Assembly: GCA_964561105.1 (NCBI GenBank)
Contig: CAZLOH010000031.1
Coordinates: forward strand, 1-64,000
Direction of reading: 5' to 3'
DNA from: JADLHS01 sp964561105
GTDB lineage: Bacteria; Verrucomicrobiota; Verrucomicrobiia; Limisphaerales; JADLHS01
DNA length: 64,000 nucleotides
Shown here: positions 45,915 through 55,769 of the stretch, in pieces
Layout of the letters: each line of letters opens with the position of its first letter
Numbering within the stretch: position 1 is the first letter of the stretch
Notes under the pieces: model-generated
Seen by the model: only the letters and a program-made list of their open reading frames with translations
Told to the model about the DNA's origin: nothing
Database searches by the model: none
Translations under genes and position numbers: made by a program

Positions 45915-47360
45915 CTACGTCAAAATCTCCTCCGCCACCACTCCGGAGACATCCGTCAGCCGGAAATCGCGCCCCTGATAGCGATACGTGAGCCGTTCGT
46001 GATCTATGCCGCAGAGGCGCAGCATCGTCGCGTGCAAATCATGGACGTGCATCTGCTGGCCGTCGTCCAGGAAGCGATAGCCGAGTTCATCGGTGCTGCC
46101 CCACGTCACGCCCGGCTTGATCCCGCCGCCCGCCAGCCAGACTGAGAACGCCTGGATGTGGTGATCGCGTCCCGACCCCTGGCCCATGGGCGTGCGGCCA
46201 AATTCGCCGCCCCAGAGAACGAGCGTCTCGTCGAGCATCCCGCGCTGTTTCAAATCCAGCACCAACGCCGCGCTCGCCTGGTCCACGTCTTCCGCGGCCC
46301 ACTTCATGCCCTTCTCGATTTCGCCATGGTGGTCCCACGCGCGATGGTAAAGCTGGATGAACCGCACCCCGCGCTCCGCCAGCCGCCGCGCGAGCAAACA
46401 ATTGGACGCGAAACTGCCGTCGCCCGGCTTCTTCACGCCGTACAACTCCAGCATCGCCGGGGGTTCACTCTTGAAATCGGTCAGCTCCGGCACGGAGGTT
46501 TGCATCTGGAACGCCAGTTCGTACTGGCTGATGCGCGTCTGGATTTCCGGGTCGAGATGATCCTCGGACAGAATCCCGTTGAGCCGCTTGATTTCCTCGA
46601 TCACCTGTCGTTGCGTGCTTTGGCAGACGCCCTCCGGGTTGCCTACGTAATGCACCGGGTCGCCCTTGGATTGAAATTCGATCCCCTGAAACTTGCTCGG
46701 CAGAAAACCGCTGGACCATTGCCGCGCGGAAACGGGCTGCAATCCGGTGCGACCCGCCGAATTCAGCACCACAAAGCCCGGCAAATTCTCCGCCTCCGCG
46801 CCCAGCCCGTAAAGCAGCCACGAACCCATGCTGGGCCGGCCCTTGAGACTCGAACCGCTGTTCATGAACGCGTGGGCCGGATCGTGATTGATCTGTTCCG
46901 TGTGCAACGAGCGCACGATGCAAAGGTCATCCGCGATGCCACCGATGTTGGGAAACAAGGTCGAAATCTCCTGGCCGGACTTTCCCCATTTCTTGAACTC
47001 ACAGAACGGACCGCGCGCCTTGAGCACCGTGTTCTGCAACTGCGCCAGTTGCTGGCCCTTGGTGAACGACTCCGGAAACGGCTGGCCGTCCAGTTCCTTC
47101 AACTTGGGTTTGTAATCGAAGGTCTCCAGGTGCGACGGCCCACCCGCCATGCACAGGTGAATGACGCGCTTGGCCTTGATCGGAAAATGGGACGGATTGA
47201 CGACGCCCCGCCACTTGCCCGCAGGCGCCGGGCTCGCGAGCAATTGGGGATTGAGCAGCGACGCCAGGGCCAAGCCGCCCAGGCCGTACGCGGCCCGACC
47301 GAGGAAGGTGCGGCGGTTTAGACCACGTTGAAATTCGTTCGGATTGAAATTTGGATTCAT
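45915..47360 (-). CDS. DUF1501 (sulfatase-like) secreted protein
   Basis: 481 residues. A twin-arginine signal RRTFLGRAAYGLGGLALASL (about 16-36) predicts folded export. The body matches DUF1501: HLCMAGGPSHLETFDYKP, a GRTPMGQGSGRDHH segment with likely metal ligands, and a C-terminal GIDHERLTYRYQGRDFRLTDV. The fold belongs to the alkaline phosphatase/sulfatase superfamily; the reaction is not known. It lies 3 nt after the cytochrome-domain partner on the same strand, the usual pairing for DUF1549/DUF1553 proteins. Confidence 0.9.
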   Translation of the reverse strand: MNPNFNPNEFQRGLNRRTFLGRAAYGLGGLALASLLNPQLLASPAPAGKWRGVVNPSHFPIKAKRVIHLCMAGGPSHLETFDYKPKLKELDGQPFPESFTKGQQLAQLQNTVLKARGPFCEFKKWGKSGQEISTLFPNIGGIADDLCIVRSLHTEQINHDPAHAFMNSGSSLKGRPSMGSWLLYGLGAEAENLPGFVVLNSAGRTGLQPVSARQWSSGFLPSKFQGIEFQSKGDPVHYVGNPEGVCQSTQRQVIEEIKRLNGILSEDHLDPEIQTRISQYELAFQMQTSVPELTDFKSEPPAMLELYGVKKPGDGSFASNCLLARRLAERGVRFIQLYHRAWDHHGEIEKGMKWAAEDVDQASAALVLDLKQRGMLDETLVLWGGEFGRTPMGQGSGRDHHIQAFSVWLAGGGIKPGVTWGSTDELGYRFLDDGQQMHVHDLHATMLRLCGIDHERLTYRYQGRDFRLTDVSGVVAEEILT

Positions 47361-47363
47361 AAA

Positions 47364-50300
47364 TCAATACCTCGTGATGGTTTCGTGCAGATTCAAAATC
47401 ACCCGGCACACCTGGGTCCACGCCGCCAGCTCCGATTCGTTTGCGCCGGCCGGCTCCGACGCGTTGCCGATCCGCACAAGCGCTTTGGCATCTTTCGGGT
47501 TTGCTCCGTAGTACTCGCGTTGCTGCGCCAGAAACTTCTCGAGCGATTTCTCCTCCGCCGGCTTGGCGGGTCGCGCGAGGGCACGTTGAAACGCCAGATT
47601 GATCCGGTCGTCGTCCGACCGGGCGGGCACCGCCAGCGCATGCTCGGCGAATACGCGTGAACATTCGACAAACGTCGGATCATTCAGCAACGTCAGCGCC
47701 TGTTGCGGCGTGTTCGAGACCACACGGCTCACGGTACATTCTTCGCGCCCCGGCGCATCGAAGTTCGCCAGCATGGGATGGAGGAACGTGCGTTGCCAGT
47801 GCATGTAAACACCCCGCCGATACTGCCGATCATCCTTGTCCGGGTAGTAGTCCCGGTCCGGAAACTGGATGTTGGCGTAATAGCCCGCCGGTTGATACGG
47901 ATGCACACTCGGACCACCGATGTCTTCATTCAGCAGGCCGGAAATGGCCAGGGCGTTGTCGCGCACAAATTCCGCTTCGAGCCGGCGCGGGTTCTGGGTC
48001 GCCAGCAACGCGTTGTTGGGGTCAATCTCCTTCAACTCGGGCCGCTCGTTGGCGCTCTGCCGGTATGTCGCCGACATCACCATGAGCTTGACCATGTGTT
48101 TCACGTCCCAGTTGTGAGCCGGGAGATCGTAAGCTGGTTGCATGAACTCACAGGCCAGCCAGTCCAGCAACTCGGGATGCGAGGGCGGCTCGCCCTGCGC
48201 GCCCAGATCGCCCACCACCGGAGAAAGTCCGCGTCCGAAAAACTCCTTCCAGAACCGGTTCATCACCGCCCGGGCCGTCAGCGGATTCTCCGGTGACACC
48301 AGCCAGCGCGCGAGGTCGAGCCGGGTGAGACGGTTGGTGCCGTGGGTGGGCAGCTTCGGCAGAAAATGCGGTGTCGCGGGCAAAACAATTTCGCCGCCCG
48401 TATCCTGCCAGTTGCCCCGGCGCAACACCCGGGTCAACCGCGGCTCCCGCGCTTCCGCAACCATCGTGAACGCGCGCCCATGGCGACATTCCCGGACCTG
48501 CGCCAGCAACTTTTGCGTCTTTGCAAATGCTTCGCCATCCCAAGCCGTGCTCAACAAGCAGGTCTCGTTGACGAGTTCACGCTCCGCCGTTGATCGCTCG
48601 GAGGCGGACTCGGTCAATGCGCGGTGCAACGGCCCGCACCCGCCTGCCTGTAATGGATCCTCCGCCGCGAACGGCGAAACCGCCAGGCGCGCCGACGCCA
48701 GTTGCGCATCGCCCAGCGTCACCGTCAGCAAATCACCGGCGGCAACTTCAACCGGCGGATCGAGCAGCCAAAACCCGGTCTGCAAGTCATGATCGGGCGA
48801 AATCTTCCAGGCCTCCTTGACGCCAATGATGGCCGCGCCGTTGGAATAACGCTCCTGCTTTTGATCCGCGTCGGCAGCCGAGAACTTCAGCTTGACGGCC
48901 TTGCCACCGGTCGCCCGCTTTAGTTGCGCGCGAAGCGTGATCGTCGAGTCGCCGCGCTTTTTCTTTTTGCCCGCCTTCGTGTCGCCAGTTTCGGGTGGAG
49001 TGATTTCCAACCGGAGCGCCGCAAGGTTCATCGTCGGCAATGGCAGGGTCAGCCTCGTGCCAGCCTGCTGCCCATCGAAAACCACGGTCGCATCCGCCTG
49101 CACCGTGAAGTTGGTGGCGGCCGGGGCATTGGTGGCGGCCTTCGCAAAACCCACCTCGGGCACGGGCGCAAACCAACCGTTCGTCCAGCGACCGAGAAAC
49201 TCCCGGCTGTCCGCCTGCCACTGCTCGAATCTCGCGCCTGCCGGCGGATCGGCCGTCAACTTCGACTGCGCGCCCGCGACGACGACGGCGATTTGGCCGT
49301 CCAACTTTTTGATGCGTTGCTCGAGATACGGGCTGTCCACCTGGATTTCCGGCGGAAACGGATGGTCGTTGCTCCAGCCCTTCAAATCGGGGTTCGGCGT
49401 GTAGTCGTAATCCGAATAGACGCCCCATTGCTTGAGGTCCGCAAAGAACGCTTCCATCGAGTAAAAATCCTTGGTGGAGAAAGGATCAAACTTGTGATCG
49501 TGACATTCGCAGCAGCCCATCGTCGAACCCAGCCACGCGCCCGAGACCGTCCGCACGCGGTCGGCGGCGTACTTGGCCAGATATTCCCCCGGTTGTGCGC
49601 CGCCTTCGCGGGTCATCATGTTGAGCCGGTTGAAACCGCTGGCCACCTTCTGCTCCGTCGTGGCGTGCGGCAACAGGTCGCCAGCCACCTGTTCGATGGT
49701 GAACTGATCGAACGGTTTGTTTTCATTGAACGCGCTGATCACATAATCGCGATACGGGAAAATCCGCTGGTTCTGGTCGCCGTGATACCCGACCGTGTCC
49801 GCGAAGCGCACCGCATCCAGCCACGGCACCGCCATGCGCTCGCCAAAATGCGGCGACGCCAGCAAACGATCCACCTGCTTCTCGTAGGCGCGCGGGCTTT
49901 TATCCTGGAGAAACGCATTGACCTCCGCCGGCGTGGGCGGCAGCCCGATGAGGTCCAGACTCAAACGGCGGAGCAACGTGCGCCGGTCGGCCTCGGGCGA
50001 GGGTCGGATGTTCCGCTTTTCCAGTTCCGCCAGGATGAACGCATCAATCGGGTTCGTGAGTTTGGACTTCGATCGCCTGACCTTCGGCGGCGCGACCCGC
50101 ACGGGTGGAATGTAAGCCCAGTGCGGCTGGTATTCCGCGCCCTCGGCAATCCAGCGCTTCAAAATCTCCCGTTGCGCCGCCGAAATGTATTTGTGCGAAT
50201 CCGGCGGCGGCATCCGGTCGTCAGCATTCGTCGTAAAGAGGCGCGAGACCAGTTCGCTGGACTCCGGTTTGCCGGGCACGAAGGCCTTCCGCTCCAAGGC

Positions 50301-50522
50301 CACTTCGCGATCATCGAGCCGGAGCTTCGCCTTGCGCTGGGCCTTGTCCGGCCCGTGGCACGCGAAACAACTCTCGGAAAGAATGGGTCGGATATCCCGA
50401 TTGAACTGGAGTTTCCCTGCTGTCACCGGCTCCGAAGCTGTCGCCGCCAGCGCCGGCGCCAGGAGCGCCGACCAAAACCAACTTCTGCCCGAGGAGCGAA
50501 TGCGGGCAATAATGGACTTCAC
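47364..50522 (-). CDS. Planctomycete-type cytochrome protein (PSCyt1 + DUF1549 + DUF1553)
   Basis: 1052 residues with a signal peptide (1-30). The cytochrome-c-like domain has the heme motif CFACHG (C52, C55, H56) followed by GPDKAQRKAKLRLDDRE. DUF1549 (about 165-375) includes a second CxxCH, CECHDHKFDP. A beta-sandwich insertion (about 440-640) resembles carbohydrate-binding or laminin-G folds, and DUF1553 (about 715-1000) is C-terminal (LTARAVMNRFWKEFFGRGL). The two CxxCH motifs suggest heme binding and redox activity in the periplasm, perhaps polysaccharide oxidation, but no reaction is proven for the family. Confidence 0.9.
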   Translation of the reverse strand: MKSIIARIRSSGRSWFWSALLAPALAATASEPVTAGKLQFNRDIRPILSESCFACHGPDKAQRKAKLRLDDREVALERKAFVPGKPESSELVSRLFTTNADDRMPPPDSHKYISAAQREILKRWIAEGAEYQPHWAYIPPVRVAPPKVRRSKSKLTNPIDAFILAELEKRNIRPSPEADRRTLLRRLSLDLIGLPPTPAEVNAFLQDKSPRAYEKQVDRLLASPHFGERMAVPWLDAVRFADTVGYHGDQNQRIFPYRDYVISAFNENKPFDQFTIEQVAGDLLPHATTEQKVASGFNRLNMMTREGGAQPGEYLAKYAADRVRTVSGAWLGSTMGCCECHDHKFDPFSTKDFYSMEAFFADLKQWGVYSDYDYTPNPDLKGWSNDHPFPPEIQVDSPYLEQRIKKLDGQIAVVVAGAQSKLTADPPAGARFEQWQADSREFLGRWTNGWFAPVPEVGFAKAATNAPAATNFTVQADATVVFDGQQAGTRLTLPLPTMNLAALRLEITPPETGDTKAGKKKKRGDSTITLRAQLKRATGGKAVKLKFSAADADQKQERYSNGAAIIGVKEAWKISPDHDLQTGFWLLDPPVEVAAGDLLTVTLGDAQLASARLAVSPFAAEDPLQAGGCGPLHRALTESASERSTAERELVNETCLLSTAWDGEAFAKTQKLLAQVRECRHGRAFTMVAEAREPRLTRVLRRGNWQDTGGEIVLPATPHFLPKLPTHGTNRLTRLDLARWLVSPENPLTARAVMNRFWKEFFGRGLSPVVGDLGAQGEPPSHPELLDWLACEFMQPAYDLPAHNWDVKHMVKLMVMSATYRQSANERPELKEIDPNNALLATQNPRRLEAEFVRDNALAISGLLNEDIGGPSVHPYQPAGYYANIQFPDRDYYPDKDDRQYRRGVYMHWQRTFLHPMLANFDAPGREECTVSRVVSNTPQQALTLLNDPTFVECSRVFAEHALAVPARSDDDRINLAFQRALARPAKPAEEKSLEKFLAQQREYYGANPKDAKALVRIGNASEPAGANESELAAWTQVCRVILNLHETITRY

Positions 50523-50895
50523 AAGTATAACTTTTTATCCGACCGACACCAATTGTCCAGACGAATTCCCGGCCAAATTCGGCGTACGATTCTGAAAAGC
50601 TCCCGCGTGCGGAATGGAAGTTCTCGCAGGGCGAGAACTCCACCGGCGGACGGAGCCGGCGGTAGCGTAGTCAGGGTCGCCGTAGTTTTCTGGGACAGGA
50701 CATCGTCAAACACGCCGCCGGTCTTGCAGCATGAACAACGCGACCAGGTTGATCTTCCAGTTTCGGGAAAAAAAGTCACGTTGCGTTGACACCTGTCCGG
50801 CATGGCGCCGCGGTTCACGGAGCCAATTTGAATTGCCGCAAATTGGTTAACTCGCTAGTTTACCGGCAAATCAATACCGGCGTCGCCTGCCCAAA
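50523..50895. promoter_or_regulatory. Divergent intergenic region between two cytochrome/DUF1501 operons
   Basis: 373 bp between two head-to-head operons; the promoters of both must lie here. It contains the palindromic repeat at 50620-50665. An AT-rich stretch precedes the right-hand gene (aattgccgcaaattggttaa at about 50831-50850). No specific promoter box can be assigned with confidence. Confidence 0.5.
50620..50665. repeat. Composite palindromic intergenic repeat, copy 2
   Basis: GTTCTCGC (50620-50627), AGG, GCGAGAAC (50631-50638), then TCC and a GC-rich segment with CCGGC/GCCGG arms. Same order of parts as the copy at 11729, with substitutions. Confidence 0.55.
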
Positions 50896-53800
50896 ATGCT
50901 GAAATCGTTTCTGCCCCGGATCCACCGCCGAAGCCGGCTCATCGGAGCGCTGGCCCTGGTGAGTTGCTTGATCGGTCAGCGGGGAATCGTCGCCGACCCG
51001 CCCAATGTTGATTTTGCGCAGGACATTCAACCGATCTTCATCAAGCGCTGCTATGAATGTCACGGGCCGGACAAACAAAAGAGCGGTCTGCGACTGGACG
51101 TGAAACCGGACGCCGCGCGCGGCGGTAAATCGAAGCAGCCGCTCTGGGTGGTTGGAAACAGCGCCGGCAGCCAGCTCATCGAGCGCGTCACCGGCACGGA
51201 TGCGGACGAGCAAATGCCGCCCAAGGGCGAGCGGTTGACGGCCGAGCAGATCCAAAAGTTGCGCGCGTGGATTGATCAAGGGGCGAGCTGGCCGGAAGCG
51301 AAAAAACATTGGGCATTTAGCGCGCCGATCCGACCGGTCCCGCCAGCCGTGCAGGATCAACGCTGGCCGCACAACGAAATTGACAACTTCATTCTCGCCC
51401 GGTTGGAGGCGGAGAAAATGTCCCCCTCGCCCGAAGCCGATCGCGCCACGTTGATCCGTCGGTTGAGCCTGGATCTGACCGGCCTGCCGCCGACGCTGAC
51501 AGAGGTGGCGGCGTTCCAGGCTGATTCATCGCCCCAGGCTTACGAGCATTTGGTGGATTGTCTGCTCGCTTCGGAGCACTACGGGGAAAACATGGCGCGC
51601 GGCTGGCTGGACCTGGCGCGCTATGCGGACTCCAACGGTTATCAAGTGGACTTGACGCGCTCGATGTGGCCGTACCGGGACTGGGTGATCAACGCGCTCA
51701 ATGCAAACATGCCCTTCGACGAGTTCACCATCGAGCAACTGGCCGGCGACCTGTTGCCCAACGCCACCTTGGAACAAAGAATCGCCACCGGTTTCAACCG
51801 TAACACCAAGTCGAATGATGAAGGCGGGGGCGACGACGAGGAGTATCGCGTCAAGGCGGTCAAGGATCGGGTGGCCACCACCGCGACCACCTGGCTCGGA
51901 CTGACCATGATGTGCGCCGAATGTCACACGCACAAATACGATCCGATTACGCAGGAGGAATACTACCGGTTCTTTGCGATCTTCAACAACACGACGGATC
52001 ACGGCAACGGCACCGAACCGAGCGTGGCGGTGCCCGCCCCGTCGTTGCAACCCCGGGTGGATTATCTTCACGCGCGCCTCGCCCAATTGGGCCAGGAACT
52101 CGCGGCCGCGGAGCGGAACTTGCCCGCCGAGCAGGCGGCTTGGGAGAGGGCACCGGCGGGTCAGTCAAACGTCTGGGTGACCTTGAACCTGACCAAGGCC
52201 GTCTCCACCGGAGGCGCGACGTTCACGAATCTGCCCGACCAATCCATCCTGGCCACCGGCATCAACCCCACCTACGACACCTACCAGATCGAAGCCGAAA
52301 CCGATTTGAAAAACATTTCCGCGATCTTGCTGGAAGTATTGCCCGATCCCAGTCTGCCTAAGAACGGTCCGGGCCGGTGGAAGCAGACCGGCAATTTCAT
52401 CCTGGATGAACTGGGGCTGACGGCGGCACCCAAAGGGCGGGACGCTGTGGCTCCCGAAACCATCCTGTTTCGCCAGGCGACGGCCGACTGGGAACAGGAT
52501 TACTATCGCGCCGAGCACGCCGTGGATCGCAATCCGAAAACCGGCTGGGCGATTGGCCCCAAGTTTGGTCAGCGACATTTTCTCATCGCCGAGTTGAAGT
52601 CGCCGGTGAATTTTGACGCGGGCGCAAGACTCAGCTTCCGCTTCGATTCCTACCATGGCAACAATCACCTCATTGGGCGATTGCGTCTTTCCGTCACGAG
52701 CGCGACCGATCCCGAGCGGCAGTGGCCGCTGCCGCCCGAAGTGGCGGGCTGGCTCGCCATCCCGGCGGCCGAACGCACGCCGGAACAGCAGCGGGCGCTG
52801 GCGGCACATTACCGGACGGTTTCGCCGGCCATCCGCCGGATTGAGCGCGAACTGTTTCGGGTCAACGAACGCGAAACCGAACTGGCCAACGCTCATTATT
52901 CCACACTGGTGATGGCGGAGCGGGAGTCGCCCCGAACCACTTTCGTTCAGGTGCGCGGCAATTTTCTGGAAAAGGGTAATGAGGTCACGCCGGGCGTCCC
53001 GGCATTTCTCCCGTCGCTGCCGAAGGAGCAGCCGCCCAACCGCCTCACCCTGGCCCGGTGGCTGGTCAGCACGAACAACCCACTCACGGCCCGGGTGGCG
53101 GTGAACCGGCTGTGGGAGCATTGTTTCGGCATCGGCCTCGTCAAGACGAGCGAGGATTTTGGCAAACAAGGCGAAGCGCCTTCGCACCCGCATTTGTTGG
53201 ATTGGCTCGCTTGCGAGTTCATGTCGCCCAATCCGCCGGGGTCGCCGGCCTGGGATCAGAAACACATCATGAAACTGATTGTGATGTCGGCGACCTATCG
53301 CCAGAACACTGCGGCGGATGCCGAACGGCTGGAGCGGGATCCCTACAACCGGTTGCTCGCGCGCGGCCCGCGCATCCGCCTGGACGCCGAGTTGATCCGG
53401 GATCAGGCGCTGGCCGTCAGCGGCCTGCTGAATCCGGAGATGGGCGGACCGAGTGTTTATCCCGAACAAGTGCCCAACCTCTGGAAGGAACTGGGCTTCC
53501 TGCGTCCAGAGATCGGCATGGACGAATGGCCCACGAGTGCCGGCCCGGAACTTTATCGCCGCGGAGTGTACACGTTCTGGCGCCGGGTCTGCACCTACCC
53601 CACGTTTGCCACCTTCGACGCGCCGAGTCGTGATGTCTGCACGGCCCGCCGGCCGCGCTCCAACACGCCGTTGCAGGCGCTGGCCGCCCTGAACGAGCCG
53701 ACGTTGCTGGAAGCCGCGCGGGTGCTGGCACAACGGCTGTTGCTCGAAGGCGGGTCAGAGCCGGGACAGCAGGTTGACTATGCCTTTCGCCTCTGTCTCG

Positions 53801-54012
53801 CCCGATCGCCCACGCCACGGGAGCGCCAGCGCCTGATCAGCCTTTACGAAGAACAGTTGCAAAGCTTTGCCCACGACCCCAAGGCGGCGGAAGCGATGGT
53901 CAACCACGGCGTCGCCGCACGGCCGGCCGGTCTGGACGTACGCAAACTGGCGGCCTGGACGGTGGTCGCCAACGTCCTGCTCAATCTGGATGAGACGCTC
54001 ACGAAAGGATGA
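50896..54012 (+). CDS. Planctomycete-type cytochrome protein (PSCyt1 + DUF1549 + DUF1553), second copy
   Basis: 1038 residues with a signal peptide (about 15-33). Heme motif CYECHG (C52, C55, H56) sits at the same positions as in the divergent paralogue. DUF1549 follows (about 155-360), with a second CxxCH, CAECHTHKYDP (C340, C343, H344). A middle beta-rich insertion (about 430-620) differs from the paralogue, then DUF1553 (about 715-1000; LTARVAVNRLWEHCFGIGL). Sequence divergence from the other copy is large, so this is an old paralogue, probably with a different substrate. Coupled by ATGA overlap to the next gene. Confidence 0.9.
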   Translation: MLKSFLPRIHRRSRLIGALALVSCLIGQRGIVADPPNVDFAQDIQPIFIKRCYECHGPDKQKSGLRLDVKPDAARGGKSKQPLWVVGNSAGSQLIERVTGTDADEQMPPKGERLTAEQIQKLRAWIDQGASWPEAKKHWAFSAPIRPVPPAVQDQRWPHNEIDNFILARLEAEKMSPSPEADRATLIRRLSLDLTGLPPTLTEVAAFQADSSPQAYEHLVDCLLASEHYGENMARGWLDLARYADSNGYQVDLTRSMWPYRDWVINALNANMPFDEFTIEQLAGDLLPNATLEQRIATGFNRNTKSNDEGGGDDEEYRVKAVKDRVATTATTWLGLTMMCAECHTHKYDPITQEEYYRFFAIFNNTTDHGNGTEPSVAVPAPSLQPRVDYLHARLAQLGQELAAAERNLPAEQAAWERAPAGQSNVWVTLNLTKAVSTGGATFTNLPDQSILATGINPTYDTYQIEAETDLKNISAILLEVLPDPSLPKNGPGRWKQTGNFILDELGLTAAPKGRDAVAPETILFRQATADWEQDYYRAEHAVDRNPKTGWAIGPKFGQRHFLIAELKSPVNFDAGARLSFRFDSYHGNNHLIGRLRLSVTSATDPERQWPLPPEVAGWLAIPAAERTPEQQRALAAHYRTVSPAIRRIERELFRVNERETELANAHYSTLVMAERESPRTTFVQVRGNFLEKGNEVTPGVPAFLPSLPKEQPPNRLTLARWLVSTNNPLTARVAVNRLWEHCFGIGLVKTSEDFGKQGEAPSHPHLLDWLACEFMSPNPPGSPAWDQKHIMKLIVMSATYRQNTAADAERLERDPYNRLLARGPRIRLDAELIRDQALAVSGLLNPEMGGPSVYPEQVPNLWKELGFLRPEIGMDEWPTSAGPELYRRGVYTFWRRVCTYPTFATFDAPSRDVCTARRPRSNTPLQALAALNEPTLLEAARVLAQRLLLEGGSEPGQQVDYAFRLCLARSPTPRERQRLISLYEEQLQSFAHDPKAAEAMVNHGVAARPAGLDVRKLAAWTVVANVLLNLDETLTKG

Positions 54013-55460
54013 ATATGTTTCCATCGAATCTGGAAAACTTGAAATACGTCACCCGACGCCGATTTCTGCAACAGTGCGGCACGGGCATGGGCGCGCTGGC
54101 TTTGAGTTCGTTGCTGAACGAAAAACTGTTCGCCGCCCCGACCCCGGACCCCAGCGGGACGGCCCTGCCCCTGCCGCATTTCGCGCCGAAAGCCAAAAAC
54201 ATCATCTACCTCTTCCAATCCGGCGGGCCGTCGCATCTGGACCTGTTCGATTACAAACCGGAACTCATCAAGCGCAACGGCCAGAAAATGCCCGATGAAA
54301 TCTTGAAGAATATCCGGCTGGCGCAGATCGGCAAGGAAGCCGCCTTGCTCGGCACCAATTATCGGTTCAAACAATACGGCAAGTCGGGCGTGTGGCTCTC
54401 CGAGTTGTTGCCGCAACTCGCGACCATCGTGGACGACGTCGCCTTTGTGCAGGGCTTTTATTCCGAGGCGTTCAACCACGATCCCGCCACGATTTTCATG
54501 AACACGGGCGCGCAGCTTTCCGGGCGACCGAGCATGGGCGCGTGGTTCAGCTACGGACTGGGAAGTGAGAACAAAGACCTGCCGGCGTTTGTGGTCATGT
54601 CCACCGGAACGGGTCAGCCGCTCACCAACCATTCCTGGGGCAGCGGCTTCCTGCCAACCGTGCATCAGGGCGTGACCCTGCGCTCGCAGGGCGACCCGGT
54701 CTTGTTCGTTTCCAATCCTGCCGGCATGGATGCGAATCGCCGCCGCGCCTCGCTCGATGCCGTGCGCGACCTGAATCAAATGCGCTACGACGTGCTGCGC
54801 GACCCGGAAATCGCCACGCGCATTTCCGCCTACGAACTGGCGTACCGGATGCAAAGCAGTGTCCCCGAAGTGATGGACATTGCGCACGAGCCGGCGAGCA
54901 TGCATGAAGCCTACGGCACCACGCCCGGCCGCGCCTCGTTCGCGAACAACTGCCTGCTCGCCCGGCGACTGGTCGAACGCGGCGTGCGGTTTGTGCAGTT
55001 GTATCATCGCGGCTGGGATCACCACGGCGGTCCGGATGGCAACCTGGTCTATGACCTGAAAAAGCGCTGCCGCGAAACCGATCAACCCACCGTCGCGCTG
55101 ATCAAGGACCTGAAGCAGCGCGGGTTGCTGGAAGAAACCCTGGTGGTCTGGGGCGGCGAATTTGGTCGCACGCCCATGATGCAGGGTAAACTGCAACCCG
55201 ACCAACTGGGGCGCGATCATCATCCGCACGGTTATACCGTCTGGCTCGCGGGCGGCGGCATCAAACCCGGCATCGTCTATGGCAGGACGGACGACTTCGG
55301 TTTTTATGCCAGCGAAGACAAGGTGCATGTGCATGACCTGCACGCCACGATTCTGTATCTGTTCGGACTGGATCACACCAAGCTGACCTACCGCTTTCAA
55401 GGTCGCGACTTCCGCCTGACCGACGTGCATGGCGAAGTCGTAAAGCCTTTGCTGGCGTAG
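54009..55460 (+). CDS. DUF1501 (sulfatase-like) secreted protein, second copy
   Basis: 483 residues, with a Tat-like N terminus TRRRFLQQCGTGMGALALS. The body has LFQSGGPSHLDLFDYKP, HDPATIFMNTGAQLSGRPSM, VVWGGEFGRTPM, GRDHHPHGYTVW and a C-terminal LTYRFQGRDFRLTDVHGEV, all DUF1501 features. The start at 54009 overlaps the upstream stop; an in-frame ATG at 54015 is an alternative. It mirrors the DUF1501 gene at the far end of the other operon. Confidence 0.9.
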   Translation: MNMFPSNLENLKYVTRRRFLQQCGTGMGALALSSLLNEKLFAAPTPDPSGTALPLPHFAPKAKNIIYLFQSGGPSHLDLFDYKPELIKRNGQKMPDEILKNIRLAQIGKEAALLGTNYRFKQYGKSGVWLSELLPQLATIVDDVAFVQGFYSEAFNHDPATIFMNTGAQLSGRPSMGAWFSYGLGSENKDLPAFVVMSTGTGQPLTNHSWGSGFLPTVHQGVTLRSQGDPVLFVSNPAGMDANRRRASLDAVRDLNQMRYDVLRDPEIATRISAYELAYRMQSSVPEVMDIAHEPASMHEAYGTTPGRASFANNCLLARRLVERGVRFVQLYHRGWDHHGGPDGNLVYDLKKRCRETDQPTVALIKDLKQRGLLEETLVVWGGEFGRTPMMQGKLQPDQLGRDHHPHGYTVWLAGGGIKPGIVYGRTDDFGFYASEDKVHVHDLHATILYLFGLDHTKLTYRFQGRDFRLTDVHGEVVKPLLA

Positions 55461-55638
55461 CTGGCGCTCAGGCGGGACGACTGGATCCACTCGACCTGCC
55501 AAGCAGCCGGCCACGGAGTTGTGCGATGAGGCTGGACCACTCGTCGTCGTGCCGTGATGTCTCGCGATGGTGACAATACCGTCGGGGAGAAGGCAGCGAT
55601 CGGTTGCAACTTTCAGCGCAACAATTTCGGCGCGAAGT

Positions 55639-55769
55639 TTACTTGTGCCGGCCACGGCTCTGCTCGCGATACCGGCTGGGCGGTAGTCCGACCTTCTTCC
55701 TGAAGGCGGCGCTGAGATATTCAACGTGTTTGAAGCCGGTTCGATCGGCAATCTCGGCCATGAGTTCGT
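55639..55769 (-). pseudogene. AraC-family regulator, C-terminal fragment only
   Basis: The reverse strand encodes about 42 residues, NELMAEIADRTGFKHVEYLS, then AAFRKKVGLPPSRYREQSR and a stop at 55639-55641. This is the second helix-turn-helix of an AraC/XylS DNA-binding domain. Upstream of it the frame runs into a stop within a few codons, and the sequence becomes lectin-like on the other strand. The N-terminal three quarters of the regulator are missing, so it is a remnant. Confidence 0.75.

Noticed and set aside
48924..50789. 621-codon plus-strand frame opposite the cytochrome gene
   Set aside because: It lies mostly over clear DUF1549 and cytochrome coding sequence on the other strand, and its product is Arg-rich and unstructured-looking.
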